Assembly (NCBI GenBank): GCA_047495785.1
Contig: JBLDXI010000029.1
Coordinates: 1,116,001-1,180,000 of the forward strand
Source of the DNA: Lepidodermella squamata
Taxonomy: Eukaryota > Gastrotricha
Length of the DNA: 64,000 nucleotides
Direction: 5' to 3'
Shown here: one piece after another, positions 49,801 through 61,500 of the stretch
Position numbering within the stretch: the first letter of the stretch is position 1
Layout of the letters: each line of letters begins with the position of its first letter
Translations under genes and position numbers: made by a program
Notes under the pieces: generated by a model
Database searches by the model: none
Seen by the model: the letters and a program-made list of their open reading frames with translations, nothing else
What the model was told of the DNA's origin: nothing

Positions 49801-52800
49801 CAGCAGCAGCAAAATAAATAATAACACACACACACAGTGAAAAAAAATCAATTCGCGTGTTTTGCCAAAAACCGATGATGATGAGCGAAATTTCGAACAG
49901 AGTAGCTTAATCATTTCAATTATTTTTAATTATCACACGTAAATGCACACGCAATCCCTTTGAAAGCGCGCGATTAATGCCTGGCGCTCTCGTTTTCAAT
50001 AAAAAATTAAAATCCGTTTTTTTTGCGGTTCGCTGGCAAGATATTAAACTAGAAGCGACTACCTCCGAATCTAATTTTTTCATACTAAAATTCAATGTTC
50101 TCGCTGGCACTAAGCTGTTGAGATGGAATTTATTGCCGCTTTTAGCAGCTCGAGCAGCGTGTGTTTACCTTGGACTGATAAAACAGTTTTATGATAGTTT
50201 TCAATGGCAGGCAACGATAGCATTAGTGGAGCTTAACATCCAGGACAACTCAGGTATAAATTGCGCTGCACTGAGAAAGAATTAGCGTAGTATTACCCTA
50301 AAACTCGTAAATTTTTTGGTAATGAAATTGCCGTTATTACTATCATCCACTAGCGACTAGCGGCTGTAAAAAATGCCCGCACGTTCTCACGGCCCTTGAG
50401 TGAATTTTATGCCAACTATCCATCAGTCGAGAATTACATCGCGGCCGAAATAGTTATCTAGGTCATGACTCTTAAAATCAATTGTATTATCGCGGCGTGA
50501 ATGCAATTTCCGCAGTTATAATAATATTACACACGCTAGGCTGGTCCTAATGCATGCCAGGCAGGCACGTCAATCGACAAGCTATGCTAAGCCGCCGTCC
50601 CATGAGTGACCAATCGTCATATTGCCAGGTTAAAAATAGCGTGAAATTTTCTTCTTGAATGTATAAGCGGAAAATTAAATTCTGCACTAATGCTTAATTA
50701 CGTAGAGAAGCTTTGTTCTATTTCCGCAAAAGTTGTAATTTTCGAGTTAGCCACGCTTTCAACGGGCGGGCAAAAAGATTTGAAAAATGTTTTGTCAACA
50801 AGTTATTAACAAGGCTTGTTGTAACTCTGAATGAGAGATGAAAGATGAGAACTGAGAATGAAAAAAATTGACTACTCCAGTGAATTTCCAGTGTTTCATC
50901 GAGGCAACATTTTTAGCCAATTGAAAAGATTTCTGAAGGCGAGAGATAAAAAATTCGGTTATATTTCTGAAAAATCAAGTTCTCCATATTTGCAGCCTTG
51001 ATTTCTAATAAAAAATCAACTTCAAGAATCGCTCGAATAGGTGGGCGTGAGAAAGGCATTCCTTGCTTCTTTTTAATCCAATTTTCTTAGATTCATTCGA
51101 TTAATGCAAAATCGTAGAAATTGTTGCGCTCTATCGAAGCGTTAACAAAAACTTCGCGCGAGTTGGTCCGATTTTTTCCCTCTCACGTGATCGGTAAGCG
51201 TATAGGGTGATTGCACTCGCTAAAATAACAACAAAAGAGCCGCTAATTGCTTTCTTTTATCTGCAAAACCCAACGCCCGTGGCAACGTTTAACGAAGGGG
51301 TGTCGTCTCAAGCCTCGATACAATGGGCTATTATTCGGAGAGGACCAAATACTACCATTTCATCCAACACAAAAATAATAATTGCCGGGTAGAAATGCCC
51401 GACGCACGTTATGAATTTTAATGAAATTTGGCCAATTGCTCGCAAAGAAGCACCTGGCTTGATTATGGTTGATTATTACTTATTAATTGAGGCGACGAAC
51501 GCGCGACGACCCCTCGTCGAAAGCAGTACACGCGATGAATTGGATTATAGGTGCGAATAAACGCCAATTTGGCAACAATAATAAGCCAAGTTGACGGTGA
51601 AGCCTTAGTTTAAATTAGGGAAATTTGCGGCTTGGCCCATTTCGAGTTATGTACTTATCACCCGCCGGGTGTTAGGAACCTATTCATCACCATAGCTTCA
51701 TGCGGTCAAAGGGGAGATTATGAAAAAGAGCTAATTTACGCCGCCGCCAAAAAAATTCTAGGCAACTGTGACACTTTTTTGCATTGATGCCTCGAGCGCG
51801 GAAAAATTTACATTAATTTTTTTAAGCTTTCAGCTTTCAGCGATACGAAAAAATTCGCGATGGTGATGACGCGAGACTGCATTACGACGCTTCTTCCTTG
51901 AAAAAATGCTTAAATATACGCAAATGTTGATTTATACCGAGCGAGAAATGATGTGCGCCTCATCAGCACGTGCATCGATTAGCACCAATAATACGCATAT
52001 AATCGATGTTAATGAGTAATGGGCGTTGATTGGCGGACAAATTATCATCGCATATTATAGGGCAGGTGTGTGATGCGCTTATCATTATTGATGCGCTTCC
52101 AGTTCAGATCATTTTATGCGCAAACATTGTCCAGTGTGACACAGTCGCCTTGGACACTAATTGCACCAAAAAATGCGCACCTTCGACTTCGAAAATCGGT
52201 GAATTATAGGGTGCTAATTGAGGGGAATTCACAAGCTAAAAGTTCACCCCGATTAGGGTGATACTCTTCTTGTGTATCGGAAATCGAAAGATCGGATAAC
52301 ACAGCTGAGAAAATTACGATCAACTATAGTTTCAAGGTCAAATTGACCGAAATGAGCCGAAAATCTCTTGCGAGTAATTTTCAAGGTTTGATTAAGTTAA
52401 TGAATTCAGGAATATCGAGGTTAAATCTGAGAGGATTGGACAATTTTATATATTATTTTTAATAATCTCGTGCAGTGCGGCAGGATGAAAAAAATTGGGA
52501 CAAAGGTGCGAAGAATCCTCTCAAGCACACACTCAGCAATGTCGAATCGAGCGAGTGAATACAAAACACGTCGGCGTTATAAAGGGAGCCCTCTCGTGGC
52601 CGTGTCATATTCAATTAGCAATCAAGCCCAATCAAGTGTGTGTATGCGCTTTCAAAAATGCTGGTAAATGTTGTCCAGGGGTGACAGCAGCAGCAGCGAA
52701 ACGAAGCTTTGGGATTTTCAGCAGTCTCCCTTGTCATATACATTCGAATGGAAGGTAAACACACACTCTCGCATACATTAAGGCACATAGCCTTCTGCAA

Positions 52801-52810
52801 TTCTAGATTT

Positions 52811-52816
52811 TTTATT
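52811..52816 (-). terminator. Poly(A) signal of the neuropeptide gene
   Basis: AATAAA on the minus strand, about 175 nt after the stop at 52990. Confidence 0.5.
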
Positions 52817-52989
52817 CCGCACTATTTGCTTGCCCTTGTCATCATGTATTAAACATAGGTATAACTGAGCGTAAATATTCGATATTACAAAGCAGCAAGC
52901 GTATACCCCACACCCGAGGCTATCAAGAAAAAAAATGTCCTGTCTCACGGCGAAAATAATTGCGCGAAATTTGTGTATGCGTCCTATTT

Positions 52990-53598
52990 TCATGCCTTAT
53001 TGGCTGAATGCTTCGGCGCCGATTGATCGGAGCGTTTCTCGTCAGATCGACGGAACAAAGTAAAGCAAGGCAGGCATTTTGTATCGCACATTTCAACGAG
53101 GGGATCTTTTACATAGGCTGAAATAAAATAATTAAAAAAAAAAATTTAAAATTAAATTAAAAATTTACCGAATCCAGCTAGCCGATCTTCGTTGGCTAAA
53201 ATAAGAAAAAAATTATGAAAAAAATTATTTAAAATAATTTTACGTGAGATGGCGCCTGAGTCGTCTCCTGATTGAGGTTCGCTAGTCGGCAAAAATTCCT
53301 CCGGATAGCCGTAGTCTCCAAAGTCGAAAATGTCGTCGTAATACTGGCGCTTGCCGAGCCAAGACGGGCGCAGAAATTTGAGAATGTCCTGTTCGAAGCC
53401 GCGTTTGCTTTCCTCGCGTTTCCACGGGCGGAAAAGGCGGAACAAATCTTCAAGGCCGCGCTTGCTGTTAGCAGCTTTGTTGTGTTCGGCCGCTTTTTGC
53501 ACGAAACCAGCGACTGGCACGACGGCTGATCGCTTCGAATCTTCTGCGGCGATGACAGCAATAAAAGCGGCAACAATCAAGTAGCAAATGCTCGACAT
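52990..53598 (-). CDS. Neuropeptide precursor with two related R-P-x-W type peptides
   Basis: Three exons on the minus strand: 53598-53244, 53195-53169 (27 nt) and 53117-52990; 510 nt, 169 residues. The signal peptide is MSSICYLIVAAFIAVIAA. Lys-Arg sites then release GLEDLFRLFRPW, a short EES spacer and GFEQDILKFLRPSWLG. In the second the Gly before KR predicts a C-terminal amide (…RPSWL-NH2). The two peptides align (G-[LF]-E-x-x-x…F-x-RP-x-W), so they look like internal repeats. A following acidic, Tyr-rich peptide starts with Gln (QYYDDIFDFGDYGYPEEFL) and could become pyroglutamate. The C-terminal part has three Cys (MCDTKCLPCF) and one more KR. The peptides match no family I can name with confidence. 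Expected in the secretory pathway of neurons or endocrine cells. Confidence 0.7.
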
Positions 53599-54505
53599 TT
53601 TTTTGCGTTGAAAAATAGCTTTTTTAGTATGCTTTTTGTCCCATTGGTCCCGGCTCCTTTTAAGGCGTCCGGGTAGCTGATGGGAATAACAATTAGCGGG
53701 GCGACGGAAGTTGCTGAACCAGGTTCAAATTTGCAAGATGTCACATCTTGCCTGTTTAATTCCGCCTCGGTTACGGATATTCCCATAATTTAACATTAAT
53801 TGATGCGTACATTTTTAGCGCTGAGCCATTCAAACGGTTGGTTGGGAGGCATTCTATTTCGGTTTTGCTCGATCAAAAGGGCGCGTGTCCACGTGACAGG
53901 CTTCGTCGTTTATTCACCTATTCGTCAATCTTTCATTCCTTTCAGTTTGTTCTATCTGAGATGATTTCAACGTGTCTGGTCTGTATCAATCATTAATCAA
54001 TGTTTAAATTCGCAGAAGATAAATTAAACTACCGTGAATAGGGTGAGTTTGAAATGATCACGTGGCCACTTTTTTCTTGATGCACTAATTAATGCTAACT
54101 ATCATCTGCCTTATTTCACTTTTGTGAGTGCTTAGTACGATGCAGAACTGGGGACAACCGCGGACGAATAAGTCAAAGGAATAAATGAATCAAGTCAGAT
54201 CCATCTTTTTTTATCGGTGAATATTCGCTCGTAAATAATAAGTACGCAATTTTGACTACTTACAGTTCGTCGGGTGTGACGAATTCGTGAGATTTCTAGT
54301 AGAAAAGAGCATGGGCTTGGGCCAGGCCCGAGTTTATTCTTGAAATACAATCGTGAAATTAATTGCATTGCAGCTAATGATCTAGCGAGAAAGTTTTAGC
54401 GAAATGCTTGAAAAAACTAATCCGACGCTTTGGAAATAATATTCTCAATTGCCAAGCTGAAAAACACGGATGGAGACATAAAAGTCTTGGTAGAGTTTTT
54501 TGTCA
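53599..54505. other. Intergenic region between the neuropeptide and receptor genes
   Basis: About 900 bp. Near 54333-54338 an AATAAA on the minus strand suits the receptor gene. No other feature seen. Confidence 0.5.
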
Positions 54506-56824
54506 TCATTCTCTGGCTACCGTTTGCACGTGTCCGCTATCGCCGCTCCGTAATCCGGCCCTGGGTGAGCCTGGGCTCGGACTAAGGACACTGTTTGAAG
54601 ATTGCTCGACCTGACGAGTTTTTGGTAATCCAAAGCCGAGCAAACTGCAAACCACCGATGACTGAATTGCAGTGGCGAATAAAATGGCAATCTCTACGCC
54701 TGCGATGGATTCTATGCTGAATGCAATGAGCAAGGTCGCTGGTAAAAGAGTTGTACAGATTAGGATAGAGAGAGCGATGCGCTTTTGTCGATTGAACCTC
54801 CTGGAATGCTTGAGAAATTCTCGCAGCTTGATAACACACCCTAACGCTGCCAGCAAAACAGCCGCATTCAATCCAAGCGTTGCTGCGATCCATTCTGTTA
54901 AGTGACGGGAGTAGCAGTAACTATTTCTCTTGAAAACTAGAATATCGTCCTTCTCGTTAAACTGAGAAAATGCTTCGGAAGCTTGCAGGAATGGTCGGTC
55001 AAATATGAACCATAGTATGGGTAATAGAAAAGCCAAGATAGCTTCAGGTATAGCCTTCTTTAACGTCTTTCTAACCACGGGCTGTTCTCGTTTCAGAGTT
55101 CTACGCATCCGCTTAGAATGTGAGCTTACCACCGTTCTTATTGCAGATAACTGGCTGTGAGCAGCAACTGCCACTAGTATGTAGAAAAACATCCAGCCTA
55201 CTCCACCAAAGAAGATTGCGAGTTGACATGACACTGCTGATTTTAAATGTCGCGGCAGCGCATTTAATGTCGAGCCTAGAGCTTGCAGGCAAATGCTTAT
55301 CAAGAATTCGACTGCCTCCAATGAATCTCTGTTGTATTTCATGGCAATAATCGAGAGCAGCTGAATTGCAACTGGGATAGTCGCAGCTATGGTGAAACAA
55401 GTGAAAACTCCTTCACTGATGCCTCCTTGGTCAACAAATCGACTTGGTGAATCGTTGGGAATCTTTCCAAATTTCAGTGGAATTTCGGCCGTATATGAAG
55501 AGAGATTAGTAACAGTTTCATTTTCCCTCATTTTGACAAGGTTCATTATTTGCAGGCCGGTTAAACGATTCCATTTTCCGATAAACTGCGGAATGTAGTC
55601 GGCTTCTCCGCGCTGGGAATAACGAAACCTGCCGAATTGAAGACTTTTGAAATCTGTTTGGAGCAAACTTATATTAAAAGCTTGCATTACTTCATCCGGG
55701 TTGCTCTGGTAATCTCTAAGCGACAAATATTTGGCCTTCAGTAGTTTTTCCGATCTATCCAAAGCCATTAATCCCTGTAGAACGAGATCGTACCTTATAT
55801 GCCGATATGGGTAGTCGACTGCCATTTTATTCCCACCATATTTCGTCTGGAACATGTTTTCAAATTCTTGAAGTGTGACACCCAATTCGTCCTTGCGATC
55901 ATTTGGTGGAACAAACCCAGCCGGGAGCCCGATGTATACCGTCTGCTCTAGCTGCTGCTTGATATGGTCAGATTTACACCCTGGGCGCAAGAGGAATTCG
56001 GGCAAGGAATTCGGGTCAAATGAAGTAAGCATGTTCAGGATAAACATGTATCGTTCTCCCCGCATGCCATTCGCATACGTCTGGCATAAAAAGTCGATAT
56101 TAAGCCGATAATTGTCGGATTGTAAAATGAAAATCCGGTAGTGCTTTGCTGTGAATGATTGCATCAGTTCATCGCTTGCATCAGTGACGTACTCAAATGA
56201 TTGTAAGTTTATTCCGAATTGTTGGCATAGCTCATAAATCAGGGTCGAAGATTCCAACGCATATGACGACGCAGAGCTCAGAAGAGCAACATTCGACCAT
56301 TTTGCGATGTCTTTAATGAAATACAGTTGGGCCATTGTAAATGTTTCTATAGGACTAACTGATCGATAAAAGTTAGGATAACGACCTCGGTTAGCAGTTA
56401 GCGATCGAGACGGGCAACTAGCCGCCAAAGCCACCATGTTCAGGTGATGAGCGACTCCTGCCCAGGCTTTACAGCCCAGTGGGAATAATAGTCCAAGAGT
56501 AAGAGGAGATATGAATACACCTTTGTTATGCTCATAGCGTCGAATGAAATCAAACATGGATGATACAGCTAGTGAACTTTCAGCCTCTTCATTTACAACT
56601 TCGACTTCCACGTTGTAGTCCGGGAGAATATCGCTTCGGTTGTTAACTAGATCGACTGCCATTTGTTGAGCAGATATCGATTGTTCAAAGCCACTGATTA
56701 AACCAGTCAAAGGCAAATACACTGGCAGCTTTAGGCGGTATGGCTTTATTGCAATTGAGAAACTGAATGTCTGGCAACTGATATACCCCATCAATAGGTA
56801 GAAATCAGCGTTATGAAAAATCAT
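54506..56824 (-). CDS. GABA-B-like class C G-protein-coupled receptor, intronless
   Basis: A single open frame of 772 residues. An N-terminal hydrophobic segment (about 8-25) is followed by a ligand-binding, periplasmic-binding-like ectodomain to about residue 460 (FEQSISAQQMAVDLVNNRSD, later TFTMAQLYFIKDIAKWSNVALL). Seven membrane helices lie at roughly 472-496, 503-523, 533-555, 590-610, 643-665, 683-703 and 708-733, ending in LLGFGLPKTRQ, similar to the end of TM7 in GABA-B receptors. There is no Cys-rich linker, which supports the GABA-B branch over the glutamate branch. The cytoplasmic tail is short and Ser/Pro-rich. The ligand is not predictable. Lack of introns is unusual next to its intron-rich neighbours and suggests an old retrocopy or intron loss. 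An acceptor-like TTCATTAG lies 21 nt before the ATG. Confidence 0.8.
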   Translation of the reverse strand: MIFHNADFYLLMGYISCQTFSFSIAIKPYRLKLPVYLPLTGLISGFEQSISAQQMAVDLVNNRSDILPDYNVEVEVVNEEAESSLAVSSMFDFIRRYEHNKGVFISPLTLGLLFPLGCKAWAGVAHHLNMVALAASCPSRSLTANRGRYPNFYRSVSPIETFTMAQLYFIKDIAKWSNVALLSSASSYALESSTLIYELCQQFGINLQSFEYVTDASDELMQSFTAKHYRIFILQSDNYRLNIDFLCQTYANGMRGERYMFILNMLTSFDPNSLPEFLLRPGCKSDHIKQQLEQTVYIGLPAGFVPPNDRKDELGVTLQEFENMFQTKYGGNKMAVDYPYRHIRYDLVLQGLMALDRSEKLLKAKYLSLRDYQSNPDEVMQAFNISLLQTDFKSLQFGRFRYSQRGEADYIPQFIGKWNRLTGLQIMNLVKMRENETVTNLSSYTAEIPLKFGKIPNDSPSRFVDQGGISEGVFTCFTIAATIPVAIQLLSIIAMKYNRDSLEAVEFLISICLQALGSTLNALPRHLKSAVSCQLAIFFGGVGWMFFYILVAVAAHSQLSAIRTVVSSHSKRMRRTLKREQPVVRKTLKKAIPEAILAFLLPILWFIFDRPFLQASEAFSQFNEKDDILVFKRNSYCYSRHLTEWIAATLGLNAAVLLAALGCVIKLREFLKHSRRFNRQKRIALSILICTTLLPATLLIAFSIESIAGVEIAILFATAIQSSVVCSLLGFGLPKTRQVEQSSNSVLSPSPGSPRAGLRSGDSGHVQTVARE

Positions 56825-57322
56825 TTTCGGGTTTAAGTGATGTATCTAATGAAGAAAACAGCGACGACTGTCAACCCGCGACGTCGTGCAATGAGTATTA
56901 CGCAAATCCCGACTAATCGAAGACGTGACAATTATGGCCCTCAGCTAATTTTCGACCGATAGGCCGCTCATCTACATAAGTTGCGTCTATTATCGCCTAC
57001 GATGACAGTTCGAAACTAGTTCGAAACCTTGTGTGGAATGTTCCACGTTGTAGAATCTTGGATCTTTAAACGAACAATCTCAAGCTTCGTGAGTGAGCGA
57101 AAGCTCAACCGAATTGCATCTTTTCAGTCTGTATGCTTCGAAGCTCTAGTTCTTTATGAGTGTCATCCTAAGCAGAAACCTTCGTAACATGTAGTTAAGA
57201 AGGTAGTTTAGGCTGAGCTTTCTCCAAAATCGAAGAATTTTGTTTGGTGATCATGGCACGCAAATATTTATAGTGTGAAAGCGGATAAAAAAGTCAAGCG
57301 GCTTAAGAACTGATAAGTATCT
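56825..57322. other. Intergenic region
   Basis: About 500 bp between the receptor start and the 3' end of the methyltransferase array. No feature seen. Confidence 0.5.
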
Positions 57323-57328
57323 TTTTAT
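57323..57328 (-). terminator. Poly(A) signal after the last methyltransferase gene
   Basis: AATAAA on the minus strand, about 70 nt after the stop at 57398. I find no AATAAA in the three gaps inside the array. Confidence 0.6.
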
Positions 57329-57397
57329 TCACAACGCCATAAAAAATATTAGATTCGCGCTATTAGCTCAAACAAAAATACAATAGGTATCGATGAA

Positions 57398-58460
57398 TCA
57401 TTGTCGTTCATTTGGTTTCCGGTTCAAATGCAAGCCAACAGGCCAAGAAAATACGAATTGCCGCGTTCCAAGTTCAGCCTTCCATCTGAAAAAAATAGGA
57501 AACATTTTTCGAAATTAAAACATATAGATTTCACAACTTTTCGTGGAAATTATCCAAATACGCTGTATTTCCGACTTTTTTGCAGTACTGCTGCCAACCG
57601 GACCAAGACCGTAAATAGCCCATAAATAGGTCCAGATTCCAGTTCATACCCATGCGAAGTTCGTAAGTCCTAACCGCCTGAGGGTACGGCAGGTCGTAAT
57701 TCGAGTACAGCAAATCAACATCTTTCCGAATTTTCGGCGGAAAATAATTATTTGCAATTAGCAAATGGTAAAACTGTAAAAAATGATTGTTACATAATCA
57801 TGAAAAACTGAGAAACAATTAAACCTCAAGAAAATCGTCGTTGAATTTTTGAATCAATTTTTCGCCCTTTTCCTCCGCGATTTCTGCGTTATCAACCGGC
57901 CGTAGACACCCAGTTCCGTAGACGCCCAGGGCCATGACTCCGCCGGGTTTCAGAACTCGATCGACCTCGGAGTAAAATTTCTTAATATCGAACCAATGCG
58001 CGGCTTGGAAAACTTGAATGTAATCGCAAGAATTGTTTCTCAACGGTAATGAATGATCAGAACCGATGCTGTAAAAAATTAACGTTGAAAAATCGAAATT
58101 TTCGGATTTTTGTTTAATTTTACAAAAAATCGCCATTTTTCTCGCAGATTTTGTCCGTTTTCGCCTCTTGAACTTGAGCGGCCGAGACGTCCATGCCCAA
58201 AACTAGGTCAAACATCCGGCCCAGGTAGGCAGTGGCCTGGCCTGATCCGCAGCCGACGTCTAACGCTCCTGTTGGTTCACTTTTCGCACCATTATTCCAC
58301 TTAATTAACAAAAAATTCAGGAAAATTTAGATAATTCCTGAATTTTTACAGTTTGGAGGGTCGACTCGATGTAGGCGAAAATGTGTTCAGAATAAGCGGG
58401 TCTGAAGGCCTTATAAAGCGACGCGTGGCCCTTGCCGGCGAACAAAGACGCGAAAGTCAT
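57398..58460 (-). CDS. Class I SAM-dependent methyltransferase, array gene 1 (most downstream)
   Basis: Five exons on the minus strand: 58460-58350, 58299-58124, 58068-57825, 57773-57538 and 57485-57398; 855 nt, 284 residues. It starts MTFASLFAGKGHASLYKAFR, typical of the small Methyltransf_11-like family that includes Dictyostelium DDB_G0268948. SAM motif I is LDVGCGSGQAT, the acidic ribose-binding position is in LVLGMDVSAAQ, and the post-core strand carries VLKPGGVMALGVYG. It is probably a cytosolic small-molecule methyltransferase; the substrate is unknown. It differs from its neighbours by lacking intron 4: its 236-nt exon 4 equals their 104 + 132 nt exons. Its ATG is 113 bp after the stop of gene 2. 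Confidence 0.85.
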
Positions 58461-58475
58461 TTTAGCAAAACGCCT
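58461..58475 (-). promoter_or_regulatory. Splice acceptor 13 nt before the gene 1 ATG (possible trans-splice site)
   Basis: TTTTTTTAG on the minus strand ends at 58474. No donor or upstream exon is evident in the 113-bp gap after gene 2. Confidence 0.5.
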
Positions 58476-58573
58476 AAAAAAATTGAAATATTCAAAAATA
58501 ATTTCAATTTTAAAATGCAGGTCGTTGACTTGAATCAATAAAATCACAATAAAATAAAGTTGAATCTCAATAG

Positions 58574-61500
58574 TTAATTAGAAACCGGTTTCCTGGAGAA
58601 AACAGCACCGAGAGGCCATGAAAAACAAATTTCAGCAGTTCCGAATCGATCTTTCCACCTTAAAATAGTTCGAAAATTACCAATTTCTAAATTTGAGAAA
58701 ATTCGAAACAAACTTTGTTTCAAGATTGTCCAGTAGAGAAGTGTCGCCAATTTTCTTCTCGTACAGCTGCCAGCCTGACCAAGTTTTCAAATAATTCACG
58801 AATCGTTCTACATTCCAACGCTCTTGCATTTTTAAATCATACAAACTGTTTTTAACAAATTAAAAATTCTATTTTTCAAACATTTCGAAATATTTTACCG
58901 AATCTCGTTGGGATACGGCAGAGGGAATTCGCGGTACAAAGTGTCGATTTGATGCATGACATGAGCCGGAAAATAATTTCCCCGAAGTAGAAATTCGTAA
59001 AACTGGAAAATAAATCGGGTTAAAATTTGAAAATCAAGATATAAACCGGTCTATACCTCTTTTATTTCAGCAGTAAATTTATCCAATTCCCCCGAGCCAA
59101 TTTTTTCAGCAATTTCCTTGTTATCCGCGGGCTCGACGATTGGGACTGTGTAAGCAGTAAGCACAAGGACTCCGCCAGGCTTCAGAATTCGATCAACTTC
59201 GGGGTAAAATTTGGCTAAATCGAACCAATGAGCGGCTTCGAAAGCTTGAATGTAACAACAAGATTGGTCTCGAAACGGCAGATACGACGCAGAACCGACG
59301 CTAAAATAATTAAGAAATGAGGTTAATGGGAAATAATCCGTAACTATGGCACATGGTGGGCTGTGGGATATCCAATCTCGAACGGAAATGACATCAATCA
59401 CCCGTAAATCGCCACCCCAAAAATCGAAAGGGATTATTACTGGTTATTTCTGTTCCCTTTTCTCCTATTGATTTTAGGCCTATTTCCGCCATTTCGTTCT
59501 CTCATTATTCATTTCTTTTCTCTAAATCTTTAACAGGTTCCCGATCTGATCGCTGAACCACTCGAAGCTAGAAAACTATGGAAGGTCTATTTCCACAATC
59601 CACAACGGAATTGTGAAATTAATTCATCTCTATCAAACGCCTGTGGCAGGAGAGTAATAATTCTACGAATTGCTTTAATAAGCTGAAAAAACGGCCAAGA
59701 CTTTGATATCTTGGTAGTAGCAAACAAAATGGGTAGCCAGCCGGCGGTCCCAAAAAATGGTCCTATTTGCTGCATTTTGTTCATGACAGTAATTAATCAG
59801 TTTCATGACATTTTGAATTTGACATTTCTTCCGAATTTAGCCCGATGAGCATCGCCGCTACTTTGCAGAACCTGATCGGCCAAACGCAACATTCGGAATG
59901 ATTCCGAATCCAACCTGTACGTATTCCGAATTCGGCAACTTCTGTGGTCATCGATATCTGATATCTGACCACATATCGATTTGGAAAATGGCGGTACTAT
60001 CTCACCCGCTGAGCTTCAAAGGGTCGTTTTCCTCATAATCTGCATCTGCCATCCAACAGGCTAAGCATTTCGGCCGCTTCCTCATCGAACGGTTCGAGTG
60101 AGTATGACGAGTTTGGCCTGGAATCTTATTATGGTCGCCATGTTCACTTCATTTCATTTCTCATTTCTCAGATCGTTCGGCGGTTTCTAACAGATATCAA
60201 CCCAGGAGAAAAAATGTGCTACAATGTGCTACAAATGTGGCGGGATTTTCTGGCAGGGCGAAGTTATCGGACCGTTCATAACAGCTTTCTCGGGAGAATC
60301 GACTCAAACAGGCGACAGTTACTTGAAGATGCTGAAGGAAAAAGTTATGCCAGCTTTGCAAAAAATTGGACAAACATTTTTCAAAAGCCTCATTCGACTG
60401 GGGCGACCTCGAAGCCGGTCGTCGGGCTTGATCGCCTTGCATTCGCTCTCAACGACGACATGCATAAGTGCGACGAGAAAATACCTATTCTTTCCGATCA
60501 ATCGTCACGGTCACGGTTGAGGAATCGTCCGTATGTTGTGACGTCAATTTTATCGACCGATACTGCGTCTCCCTCGACCCATCGGCCTTCGAGAAAAGGT
60601 TCGAAGCCAGTCACCTACATCACTTTACAGCCGAGTTCGAACCTCATTCGAATTCACATTCGAGCGGGCACTTTTCCGATTTAGCGGCCATGTTTCTAAC
60701 CATAATAATTCAGCTAAGCAAATCGCCGATGTAGTTTTCAGGTTTTGAATTTCTTTAATGCTCAAAGCAATAAGCAGTAAGCCTAGGTCTGTAAAATTGA
60801 TTGATATTGCCGATGGCTTTCCTCTTGATCTTGATCTTCCTCGATTTGTTAGATCATTTAAGTCTCTCAAGCATCGTGGCAGCATCTTTTATCAAGGTCT
60901 TGCTGTTATGATTGGAAAATCCTCACCAAATTGGTTTTGTTCAGCTGAAAATATCCCACAATCTGCTGTCATTATATCAATAATCAGGCTGGATGATCAT
61001 ATTTTGTAATTGGTTCGAGAAGCCGAATTCGGCTCGCTTGATAAGGATATAATGGAACTTCCGATTCGTCAAACACCTAGAGTATCTGCTATTAAAATAG
61101 CCGATCTTGAAGTAAAAAAATCGGTTTTCACCTATCGCAGACTCAGCTATATGCCGCGGATCCATTAACGTGTAAATAGGTGATCACCGAGCACCGAGTA
61201 GCTATTTTAGCTCGGTATCACTAAGTTTTTCTCACTATGATGGTCAAGTTGAACAAGGCAATGTCACGAAAAGGGCGATCGATATTTCTTTCAACCCGCA
61301 CAGTGCGACATTTTCGTTCAATTACTTGGCAAGTACATCTACAACCTCATCTCATGGTCAAACTCTATGTAAGACCAGCAAAACTCAACTTCTAATTGGT
61401 CACTTGTGAAATCGTCAAAAATTGATAACAAAAAACAGCAAGGATTCAATCTTACATGAATGATCCTTTCGATTGGCAAACTTGTGAATCGTAAGCTTCG

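Larger units (their letters stand above)
34758..52989. other. 18 kb gene desert upstream of SoxC, rich in triplet microsatellites
   Basis: No exon chain with starts, splice sites and family similarity can be built here; open frames are short and follow local repeats. The region is dense in CTG/CAG, GAT/ATC, TAG/CTA, TTA and CGA triplet runs and carries repeated TTAAGGYGGA-T(n) motifs. It probably holds SoxC regulatory sequence and perhaps 5' UTR exons; that is inference from position. The next gene, a neuropeptide precursor, lies at its right end. Confidence 0.6.

Noticed and set aside
59051-59401. Methyltransferase fragment as a truncated pseudogene
   Set aside because: Its exon joins in phase to 61456-61799 across a long intron and the total CDS equals that of gene 1 (855 nt).
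60758-61009. 83-codon open frame in the enlarged intron as a gene
   Set aside because: No start context, splice sites or recognised domain; more likely part of the transposon debris.
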